Source: Candidatus Equihabitans merdae (GTDB lineage: Bacteria; Bacillota; Clostridia; Lachnospirales; Lachnospiraceae). Taken from it: a stretch of DNA of 6,747 nt. How positions within the stretch are numbered: position 1 is the first letter of the stretch; each line of letters begins with the position of its first letter. The translations under genes were made by a program, and so were the position numbers. The stretch spans positions 1 to 6,747 of the forward strand of contig JAGHUB010000015.1 in the NCBI GenBank assembly GCA_018065025.1, in the 5' to 3' direction. Under the pieces are notes generated by a model. The model had not been told where the DNA came from, did not search any database, and worked only from the letters and a program-made list of their open reading frames with translations. Below are positions 1 to 5,697 of the stretch, in pieces.

Positions 1-2
1 AA

Positions 3-67
3 AAGATAGTCGTTTTGAGGTATGAGCGATTATCGATAATCGCTTTTCCCATCTCCAAGACTATCTT
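3..67. repeat. Nested inverted repeat with a perfect 20-bp palindrome at its centre
   Basis: AGCGATTATCGATAATCGCT (25-44) is an exact palindrome. It is enclosed by AAGATAGTC (3-11) and GACTATCTT (59-67), a perfect 9-bp inverted repeat, with further short pairings between them (17-19 with 53-55, 22-24 with 50-52). On the plus strand TTT follows the palindrome, so it could end transcription arriving from the left. Alternatively it is a protein-binding site just after the leftward promoter, or a short repeat element. Nothing codes between 1 and 188. Confidence 0.5.
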
Positions 68-90
68 ACTATTATTTCATTAAATGTCAA
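63..90 (-). promoter_or_regulatory. Promoter-like pair directed out of the left edge
   Basis: On the minus strand a perfect TTGACA (85-90) is followed after 16 nt by TAAGAT (63-68), which matches four of six -10 positions. Transcription would start near base 56 and run off the left edge, implying another minus-strand gene beyond the window. The -10 is weak, so this is moderate evidence only. Confidence 0.45.
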
Positions 91-107
91 TCGAGTTTGA
101 ACAGATT

Positions 108-129
108 GTTTTTGTATACATACAAAAAC
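108..129. promoter_or_regulatory. Perfect 10-bp inverted repeat containing TTGTATACAT, candidate operator
   Basis: GTTTTTGTAT (108-117) and ATACAAAAAC (120-129) are exact reverse complements around a 2-nt centre. The 10-mer TTGTATACAT (113-122) inside it is identical to the one at 1056-1065. It lies downstream of the GntR gene and 17 nt upstream of a -35-like TTGACA that points left. With no T-run after it in the minus direction, it does not look like a terminator. An operator for the GntR protein at a second promoter is the best reading. Confidence 0.5.
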
Positions 130-188
130 GTAATAATACCCAATCGACAGGTCTTTTAGTTGTCACAAATTTCTGATACTCGTGCTGT

Positions 189-962
189 TCAAATATGGGC
201 ACTGCCGTAATGCCAGCTGTCCGAAGCCGGTTCAGCTTTCTTTACCGGAACTTCTGTTTCATCATCTTCGTCATCCACACCATGGGCACGCTTGGTGAAG
301 CGCTTCATAGAATCTGTCAGATGATGACGCAGGCTCTTCTGGGCATCTTCTTTATCACGTCTCTCCAGAGCTTCATATATACGAATATGATCTGCCTGAA
401 GAGCTTTCAGACGAGCTGAGGATGTATTCATTGAGAAGATAAACCAGGTTCTCATATTACACTGATCCCACAGACGATGTAATACACCGTTGTCAGCAGC
501 TAAAATAATAGCCTCATGGAACTCTTTATCATATGAAATATAAGCACGCTTATCACCGGCCTCTACCTGTTCTTCCATGCGATCAAGGATCTTTCGCAGA
601 TGAGCAAGCAGCATCTCCATCTCATCGTCTGACAGCGTATCTATAACATCATTCAATGCTTTGACTTCGTGACAGATCTGCACTTCATAATTGTCCCGGA
701 TATCTTTATCTGTCATGGTTCTGACGCGAGAGCCCTTAAAGGGAACTGTCTCAACCAGACCCAACACTTCAAGATAACAGATAGCCTCACGGACCGGCCC
801 CTGAGAAACGCCAAGCTTCTTAGCCCAGTAAGTCTCGATGATCTTGTCTCCGGCTTTCAAAGTGCCGGAAAAAATAGCTTCGCACAGCTGATCTCTGACT
901 TCCTGGCGAAACACCTGTCTTCTGTTCAGATTGTTATCTGTATCGTCTTGTAAAAATTGCAA
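189..962 (-). CDS. GntR-family transcriptional regulator with FCD ligand-binding domain
   Basis: 257 residues. An N-terminal winged helix-turn-helix (about 15-82; recognition region GVSQGPVREAICYLEVLGLV, 51-70, wing VPFKGSRV) is joined to an all-helical FCD domain (about 90-222). Likely metal or ligand residues of the FCD family are present: D145 and H149 in YDKEFHEA, H192 in ADHIRIYEAL, and H214 in RHHLTDS. Such proteins sense small carboxylates and usually repress nearby catabolic genes (PdhR, LldR and FadR are well-known relatives). After the FCD domain comes a 29-residue tail, acidic at first (DDEDDETE, 230-237), that the family does not need. The start is TTG at 962, supported by GGAGGT 6 nt upstream (969-974). 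The gene follows the hydrolase after 112 nt that carry its own promoter. Regulation of the dehydrogenase operon is inferred from adjacency; the effector is unknown. Confidence 0.93.
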   Translation of the reverse strand: MQFLQDDTDNNLNRRQVFRQEVRDQLCEAIFSGTLKAGDKIIETYWAKKLGVSQGPVREAICYLEVLGLVETVPFKGSRVRTMTDKDIRDNYEVQICHEVKALNDVIDTLSDDEMEMLLAHLRKILDRMEEQVEAGDKRAYISYDKEFHEAIILAADNGVLHRLWDQCNMRTWFIFSMNTSSARLKALQADHIRIYEALERRDKEDAQKSLRHHLTDSMKRFTKRAHGVDDEDDETEVPVKKAEPASDSWHYGSAHI

Positions 963-968
963 GTCGAC

Positions 969-974
969 ACCTCC
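969..974 (-). promoter_or_regulatory. Ribosome binding site fixing a TTG start for the GntR regulator
   Basis: GGAGGT reads on the minus strand and lies 6 nt before the TTG at 960-962. No ATG in the same frame sits close by, and the winged-helix domain starts soon after, so the TTG is the likely initiator. Confidence 0.75.
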
Positions 975-1019
975 GTTATTTTGTCGATTTTATCTATTGA
1001 TTATATATTATCAAGACAT

Positions 1020-1048
1020 ATTATGCCTTGTTTTGTTCAAAATGACAA
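1020..1048 (-). promoter_or_regulatory. Sigma-A-type promoter for the GntR regulator
   Basis: On the minus strand TTGTCA (1043-1048) is followed after exactly 17 nt by CATAAT (1020-1025), each one mismatch from consensus. Transcription would start near 1013, leaving about 50 nt of leader before the TTG start. The spacer holds a small inverted repeat, TTTTG-TT-CAAAA (1031-1042), and the predicted start lies at the edge of the near-palindrome TTGATTATATATTATCAA (997-1014). Either could be an operator. Confidence 0.65.
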
Positions 1049-1055
1049 GAGGAAA

Positions 1056-1065
1056 TTGTATACAT
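1056..1065. promoter_or_regulatory. Candidate GntR operator TTGTATACAT upstream of the regulator promoter
   Basis: TTGTATACAT has the 8-bp palindrome TGTATACA (1057-1064) at its core and ends 7 nt upstream of the -35 hexamer at 1043-1048. FCD-type GntR proteins commonly bind short palindromes of the TNGTNNNACNA type, which this fits. The same 10-mer occurs at 113-122. Binding is inferred, not shown. Confidence 0.5.
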
Positions 1066-1074
1066 GATGATATT

Positions 1075-1788
1075 TTAAATTATCACCTTGGTCATAGGTG
1101 AAAGTACAGCCAACCTTGGGAACTCATCACGATACTGATTGCACAGACGCCGACTCATACCTCGAATGTCAAACTTGTCATCCCAGACAAAAGGCAAATG
1201 ATACATATATATCATTCTCGGAGACATCTCTTTTAGAAATTCTCTACCGCATTCAGAGCCCAACTGATAGACATTGATGAAGGCTGCTGTCAGGTGTCCC
1301 CGCTGAACCTGCTGCACTCTTCTCAAAAATGCAGGTGTAAAAACGCCGTCTCCCCCTACAAGAATACTGTAGTCCTTGTGCTTGATCAGATAAGACTGAA
1401 GAATGACGTTTTCAAATCCCTTACCATCATGCTTGGCATCAATGCAGTAGATGGACCAGTCTTTATAATCAAAATGACTGAGACGATAATCCACCCACTC
1501 AGGTGCAATATTGCTTTCCGGAATCATAGGGCCGTACACCGATGCATCCGGCTGAGTCTTAAGAGTCTTGCAAAGCAGATCCCGCTGATAATGATCCGGA
1601 TGATCATGTGTAAATAAGAATAAATTATGGGGCGCAAAAAACGATCCGGGTTCTTCCAGATCGTTCTTGATCTCCTGTGGCATGGAGGAAAATCCTACGG
1701 ATTTTCCCCCATGAATACCATCAATAAAAATACCATTGTCGCCATCCCGGAAATATAATCCGGCATTGACTGTATAGAAATTCTTCAT
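1075..1788 (-). CDS. Metallo-beta-lactamase-fold hydrolase, function unknown
   Basis: 237 residues, cytoplasmic (no signal peptide or membrane segment). The metal-binding set of the superfamily is complete: HDHPDH (61-66, giving H61, H63, D65 and H66), H120 in DAKHDGKG, D147 in LVGGDGVF, and H197 in MYHLPF. The N-terminus (FYTVNAGLYF, then GIFIDGIH) is the usual opening strand pair, so the ATG at 1788 is credible even though no good ribosome binding site precedes it. It starts 17 nt after the E3 stop with no terminator between them, so it probably travels on the dehydrogenase transcript and may depend on translation running on from E3. The superfamily includes thioesterases, lactonases, phosphodiesterases and UlaG-like enzymes; nothing here decides among them. 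A role on a thioester, or on a side product of the complex, is only a guess from position. Confidence 0.85.
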   Translation of the reverse strand: MKNFYTVNAGLYFRDGDNGIFIDGIHGGKSVGFSSMPQEIKNDLEEPGSFFAPHNLFLFTHDHPDHYQRDLLCKTLKTQPDASVYGPMIPESNIAPEWVDYRLSHFDYKDWSIYCIDAKHDGKGFENVILQSYLIKHKDYSILVGGDGVFTPAFLRRVQQVQRGHLTAAFINVYQLGSECGREFLKEMSPRMIYMYHLPFVWDDKFDIRGMSRRLCNQYRDEFPRLAVLSPMTKVII

Positions 1789-1805
1789 ATTAAGATTCTA
1801 TCGGA

Positions 1806-3212
1806 TTATTTTTTCTTTCTGGGCTTCGGAGCATGTACGCAGTTACCATGTACTACGTGTGCAGCTTCCATAAGAGCTTCACTTACTGTGGGATGCGGAT
1901 GAACAGCAGCAGCCAGTTCATCAACTGTACCTTCTGCAGCCATCAGAGTTACAAACTCAGAAATCATATCTGTAGCACGAGGAGCCAGGAGGTGAGCACC
2001 AAGGATCTCGCCTGTAGCTTTGTCTGTGATCAGTTTGACCATACCTTCGTTCTGGCCCATGACCATAGCTTTGCCGTTACCGCTCATACCGAAGATAGAT
2101 ACTTCGTAATCACGACCGCTTTCAGCAGCTTTCTTTTCTGTCATACCGACCATAGCGGCTTCCGGAGAAGTGTAAACGCAGGACGGAATCTTGTTAAGGT
2201 CAACAGCCTTGCAGGGTTTGCCGGCGATATGAGCAGCAACCTGAAGACCCTGAGCAGAAGCAGCATGTGCCAGTTCCATCTTACCGTTCAGGTCACCGAT
2301 AGCATAGATGCCCGGAACGTTTGTGCGGCACAGACCATCTGTTTCAACGTGGCCTCTTCTTGTTGTAGCAACGCCAACTTTTTCCAGACCGATGTCTCTG
2401 GAGTTAGGTCTTCTACCACCGGCCATCAGAACGACGTCAGCATCAACTGTGGATTCTGAACCATCTTTAGCGGCATAAGTAACTTTAAGACCTTCGGCAA
2501 TACCTGTTACACGAACACCTGTCTTGATGACGGCACCATTCTTTTCGAGCTTGGCAGCCATAGCTGAAGAGATGTCAGCATCCAGGGGAGCAAGGATAGT
2601 ATCCAGCATTTCAAGGATAGTGACTTCAACACCCAGGTTTGTGAAGTGTGTAGCGAATTCGATACCGATAACACCACCACCTACGATAACAACCTTCTTG
2701 GGGCATTCTTCGAGGTCAAGCAGACCTGTTGAATCGACAACACCGGGAAGATCGATGCCGGGGATCGGGATACGAGCCGGCTGAGAACCTGTAGCCAGAA
2801 CGATCTTGTCAGCTTCAACTGTTTCACCGTTGGACAGTGACAGTGTGTGAGCATCTGTCAGGACAGCTCTTGCATAGATAACTTCAACACCGTGGCTCTT
2901 GCAAAGACCGGCGATACCATTACGAAGGGTCTTGGAGACGTTGCACTTTCTTTCTTTGACAGCTTTGTAATCATAAGCGATGTTGTCACAAGATACACCG
3001 AAAGTAGCAGATTCTTTCATCTCTTTGTAAAGATCGGAAGACATCAGAAGAGTCTTAGCGGGGATACAACCTCTGTTAAGGCATGTGCCGCCCAGACCTT
3101 CGTCCTTGTTTTCTTCGATCAGAGCTGTCTTAATACCATACTGAGCCAGACGGATAGCGCATTCATAACCGCCCGGGCCGCCGCCTACGACGACTGCTTC
3201 AAATTTAGCCAT
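1806..3212 (-). CDS. lpdA: Dihydrolipoyl dehydrogenase (E3), FAD/NAD-dependent
   Basis: 468 residues from the ATG at 3212. It reoxidises the dihydrolipoamide arm of E2 and yields NADH. Seen: FAD-binding VVGGGPGGYE (8-17), the redox disulfide C44/C49 in GGTCLNRGCIPAK (41-53), NAD-binding VVIVGGGVIGIEF (174-186), the second FAD motif GIYAIGDL (301-308), and the dimer-domain catalytic pair H440/E445 in HPHPTVSE (438-445). There is no fused lipoyl domain. The C-terminus is short and basic (PKPRKKK). The reading frame stays open to a TTG at 3263, but AAAGGAG 6 nt before the ATG at 3212, and the canonical MAKFEAVVVGGG start, fix the shorter form. It lies 72 nt after E2, a wider gap than elsewhere in the operon, filled by a hairpin. 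Some anaerobe E3 proteins also serve glycine cleavage, but the neighbours here tie this copy to the E1-E2 complex. Confidence 0.95.
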   Translation of the reverse strand: MAKFEAVVVGGGPGGYECAIRLAQYGIKTALIEENKDEGLGGTCLNRGCIPAKTLLMSSDLYKEMKESATFGVSCDNIAYDYKAVKERKCNVSKTLRNGIAGLCKSHGVEVIYARAVLTDAHTLSLSNGETVEADKIVLATGSQPARIPIPGIDLPGVVDSTGLLDLEECPKKVVIVGGGVIGIEFATHFTNLGVEVTILEMLDTILAPLDADISSAMAAKLEKNGAVIKTGVRVTGIAEGLKVTYAAKDGSESTVDADVVLMAGGRRPNSRDIGLEKVGVATTRRGHVETDGLCRTNVPGIYAIGDLNGKMELAHAASAQGLQVAAHIAGKPCKAVDLNKIPSCVYTSPEAAMVGMTEKKAAESGRDYEVSIFGMSGNGKAMVMGQNEGMVKLITDKATGEILGAHLLAPRATDMISEFVTLMAAEGTVDELAAAVHPHPTVSEALMEAAHVVHGNCVHAPKPRKKK

Positions 3213-3218
3213 AATATA

Positions 3219-3225
3219 CTCCTTT
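3219..3225 (-). promoter_or_regulatory. Ribosome binding site fixing the E3 start
   Basis: AAAGGAG on the minus strand, 6 nt before the ATG at 3210-3212. It decides against the TTG at 3263, whose 17 extra codons would be read largely out of the hairpin. Confidence 0.8.
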
Positions 3226-3233
3226 ACTTGACT

Positions 3234-3259
3234 ATCCCCCACCACTAAGGGTGGGGGAT
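3234..3259 (-). promoter_or_regulatory. Strong GC-rich hairpin between E2 and E3
   Basis: ATCCCCCACC (3234-3243) and GGTGGGGGAT (3250-3259) form a perfect 10-bp stem with a 6-nt loop. No T-run follows on either strand, so it is not an ordinary intrinsic terminator. In the operon mRNA it would sit 9 nt before the AAAGGAG of E3. It may set E3 level, protect or process the message, or be the remnant of an IS200/IS605-type end, which in Bacillota often carries hairpins of this kind (from memory). Confidence 0.6.
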
Positions 3260-3284
3260 TCAATAACCTATAATGTTGTTTAAA

Positions 3285-4676
3285 TTACAGCATCAGGATG
3301 GGGTTCTGCAGATATTTCTTGATCTTCTGCAGGAACTTAGCAGCTTCGGCACCGTCAATGATTCTGTGGTCATAGGACAGTGTCAGGCCGCACATCTGCT
3401 TGATGGCGATTTCGTCTTCGCCTTCGGCGTTAGTAACAACAACCGGAGTCTTGGCGATCTTACCAACAGCCAGGATGCAGGATTCGGGCGGGTTGATGAT
3501 AGCGACGAAGTCGTCAACATCGAACATACCCAGAGAAGATACTGTGAAAGTACCGCCTGTGTAATCGTTGGGCTGGAGCTGGTTGTCTCTGGCTTTGCCG
3601 ATCAGCTTAGCAGATTCTTCAGCAATACCTGTCAGACCGATGATATCGGCATCTCTGATAACCGGAACGATCAGACCGTTAGATACGGAAACAGCTGTAC
3701 CGATATTGACATAGTCATGGTAAACGATGTTGTTGCCGTCAACGGAAGCATTGCAGATCGGATAATCCTTCAGGGCCTTAGCGCAGGCACGAACGATGAT
3801 ATCGTTGAAGGAAACCTTGATGTCCATTGCTTTGTATTTCTTACGCAGAGCAACAACTTCAGTCATATCAACTACCATATGGTGGCTTGTCTGAGCGTTG
3901 GTCTGTTTGCTGTTAAGCATGTTAGCCATGATAGACTTACGCATACGGCTCATGGGCTCGACGCGTGTGCCTCTTGTAGCCTGGCCTTCAACAGCAGCGG
4001 GAGCAGCAGGTGCAGCGGCAGCAGCGGGAGCAGCAGGTGCTGTGCCACCTGTTACATCAGCAACAGTGATCTTGCCGTTAGCGCCTGTGCCGGCAACAGT
4101 TGCCAGATCAACGCCTGCGGCAGCAGCAGCCTTAGCGGCCAGCGGAGTAGCCTTCGGGCCGGCAGCAGCATAAGCTTCTACGTCTTTTTCAATGATGTAA
4201 CCATCGATGCCGGTAGCTTTATCTGTAGCAGTACCAGGAACCAGAGCGATGTCGATGCCCTTCTCTTCTGCGCGAAGTTTAGCTCTGGGAGAGGCCATAA
4301 CCTTTTCGCCGGGAGCTGTAACTTTGCCTTCAAGAACCGGAGCTTCTTCAGCAGCGGGAGCAGCTTCTTCAGCAGTAGCTTCTTCAGCGGGAGCTTCAGC
4401 AGGAGCTTCGTCGCCAAGGAGAGCGCTGATGTCTTCGCCGGGTTCACCAACGATAGCGATGGGCTTTGTGATCGGAACATCATCACCTTCGGGGTGAATG
4501 ATCTTCAGCATTGTACCGGAAGCTGTAGCGTCCATAGTGATGGTCAGCTTATCAGTTTCCATCTCGAAAAGCGGTTCGCCTTCAACAACTTTGCCGCCTT
4601 CCTGAACTAACCACTTTGTGATAGTGCCTTCTTCCATAAGAAGACCCTGTTTGGGCATGATAATAATGGATGCCAT
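3285..4676 (-). CDS. acoC/pdhC: Dihydrolipoamide acyltransferase (E2) with one lipoyl and two subunit-binding domains
   Basis: 463 residues. It forms the core of the complex and moves the acyl group from lipoamide to CoA. Domains: a biotinyl-lipoyl domain (1-80) with lipoylation lysine K43 in METDKLTI; an Ala/Glu/Pro linker (about 90-125); a first peripheral-subunit-binding domain (127-168, ASPRAKLRAEEKGIDIALV); a second (176-208, TPLAAKAAAAAGVDLATVAGTGANGKITVADV read in parts); a pure Ala-Pro linker (211-229); and the acyltransferase domain (234-463) with the active-site motif SYDHRIIDG (434-442), H437 being catalytic. One subunit-binding domain is usual. The first copy here has a longer, altered loop (GTATDKATGIDGYI) where GTGxxGRI is typical; the second keeps the normal loop. 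The ATG at 4676 has AGGAGG 8 nt upstream (4685-4690), 26 nt after E1 beta. Lipoylation enzymes are not in the window and must be encoded elsewhere. Confidence 0.93.
   Translation of the reverse strand: MASIIIMPKQGLLMEEGTITKWLVQEGGKVVEGEPLFEMETDKLTITMDATASGTMLKIIHPEGDDVPITKPIAIVGEPGEDISALLGDEAPAEAPAEEATAEEAAPAAEEAPVLEGKVTAPGEKVMASPRAKLRAEEKGIDIALVPGTATDKATGIDGYIIEKDVEAYAAAGPKATPLAAKAAAAAGVDLATVAGTGANGKITVADVTGGTAPAAPAAAAAPAAPAAVEGQATRGTRVEPMSRMRKSIMANMLNSKQTNAQTSHHMVVDMTEVVALRKKYKAMDIKVSFNDIIVRACAKALKDYPICNASVDGNNIVYHDYVNIGTAVSVSNGLIVPVIRDADIIGLTGIAEESAKLIGKARDNQLQPNDYTGGTFTVSSLGMFDVDDFVAIINPPESCILAVGKIAKTPVVVTNAEGEDEIAIKQMCGLTLSYDHRIIDGAEAAKFLQKIKKYLQNPILML
3992..4040. repeat. Direct repeat in the E2 Ala-Pro linker
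   Basis: A perfect 22-bp direct repeat occupies 3992-4013 and 4019-4040, a 27-bp period equal to nine codons. Both copies encode Ala/Pro residues of the flexible linker before the catalytic domain (residues 211-229). Recombination or slippage between them would change linker length in frame by nine residues. Confidence 0.7.
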
Positions 4677-4702
4677 TATTCTTTCCTCCTACGGATTATG
4701 AA

Positions 4703-5683
4703 TTATTTGTACAGAGTGCCTTTGATAGCGTCAACGATTTCTTTTTCGCTGGGGATAACAGCATTTTCAAGACCGATGTTGAACGGCAGCGGGCAAGCTT
4801 TTGCACCAAGATGTACCGGAGCAGCATCCAGATACGGGAAAGCTCTCTTGGAGATTTCAGCAACAACCTGAGCACCCCAACCGGCAGCTTCGTGAGCTTC
4901 ATGTACAACAACCAGACGACCTGTCTTCTTGACAGAGTTGATGATTGTGTCATAGTCGAACGGAACCAGTGTACGCGGGTCGATAACTTCAACAGAGATA
5001 CCCTGTTTTTCAAGTTCTTCAGCAATTTCAAGACATCTCTTGACATACAGCAGGTTGGATACCAGAGTGACGTCCTTACCTTCTTTCTTGATGTCAGCTT
5101 TGCCGAAGGGGATCATGTAGTTGGGATCATCTGAAACTTCACCCTTTGAAGCATACAGAACCTTGTGTTCGAAGAAGCAAACCGGGTTGTCATCACGGAT
5201 AGCTGTACGAAGCAGACCAACAGCATCGTCCGGTGTGGACGGGCAGGCTACTTTCAGACCCGGGATATGCATGAACAGAGTTTCAAGACACTGTGAATGT
5301 GTAGCAGCGTTACCACGGCCTGTACCTTCCTGACCACGGATAACCAGCGGAATTCTGGCGTTGGAACCAAAGACGTAACGTGTCTTGGCAACCTGGTTGA
5401 AGATCTGGTCAGCAGCAACAAGGCAGAAATCCCAGTACATAAGTTCAGCGATGGGTCTCATACCTGTGCAGGCAGCACCAAGGGCACCACCGATGATAGC
5501 TGTTTCAGAAATAGCTGTGTTACGGATTCTGTCTGCACCGAATTCCTTCCACAGATCACGTGTGCAACCATAAACACCGCCGAGTTTTTCGACGTCTTCA
5601 CCCATAACAAATACTTTGTCATCACGGCGCATTTCTTCGGCGATTGTACGACGAATGGCCTGTGCATATGTCATTTTGCTCAT
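4703..5683 (-). CDS. acoB/pdhB: Thiamine-diphosphate-dependent 2-oxoacid/acetoin dehydrogenase, E1 beta subunit
   Basis: 326 residues, full length for the beta half of heterotetrameric E1. It supplies the catalytic glutamate for thiamine diphosphate and the contact to E2. Seen in order: N-terminal MTYAQAIRRTIAEEM (4-18), VMGEDV (26-31), the cofactor-activating glutamate E60 in TAISETAIIG (57-66), ATHSQCLETLFMHIPGLKV (127-145) with active-site H129, IDPRTLVPFD (234-243), and the transketolase C-domain VVVHEA (258-263) to HLGAKACPLPFN (291-302). The ATG at 5683 has an AAGGAGGA site whose first bases overlap the E1 alpha TAA stop (5698-5700), leaving a 14-nt gap. This packing implies coupled translation and one transcript with E1 alpha. 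The order E1 alpha, E1 beta, E2, E3 is the classic one for this complex. As with alpha, the family is certain and the choice of pyruvate or acetoin is inferred only from similarity. Confidence 0.93.
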   Translation of the reverse strand: MSKMTYAQAIRRTIAEEMRRDDKVFVMGEDVEKLGGVYGCTRDLWKEFGADRIRNTAISETAIIGGALGAACTGMRPIAELMYWDFCLVAADQIFNQVAKTRYVFGSNARIPLVIRGQEGTGRGNAATHSQCLETLFMHIPGLKVACPSTPDDAVGLLRTAIRDDNPVCFFEHKVLYASKGEVSDDPNYMIPFGKADIKKEGKDVTLVSNLLYVKRCLEIAEELEKQGISVEVIDPRTLVPFDYDTIINSVKKTGRLVVVHEAHEAAGWGAQVVAEISKRAFPYLDAAPVHLGAKACPLPFNIGLENAVIPSEKEIVDAIKGTLYK

Positions 5684-5697
5684 CTTTTCGTCCTCCT

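Noticed and set aside
108..129. Intrinsic terminator for the GntR gene
   Set aside because: The repeat is AT-rich, has only a 2-nt centre and no T-run follows on the minus strand; an operator fits better.
997..1014. FNR-like box (TTGAT...ATCAA)
   Set aside because: The half-sites match, but they are 8 nt apart where FNR sites have 4, so the spacing is wrong.
3213..3263. Upstream TTG start that would add 17 residues to E3
   Set aside because: The added residues are read out of the hairpin and lack a ribosome binding site; the ATG at 3212 has AAAGGAG at proper spacing and the standard E3 N-terminus.
4178..4486. Minus-strand 102-residue frame inside E2
   Set aside because: It is an out-of-frame Leu/Lys-rich shadow of the E2 linker and first subunit-binding domain.
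3273..4610. Long plus-strand reading frame opposite E2
   Set aside because: Its Ser/Cys/Asn-rich composition is the mirror of E2's codon use. It shows no domain, and E2 on the other strand is a certain gene.
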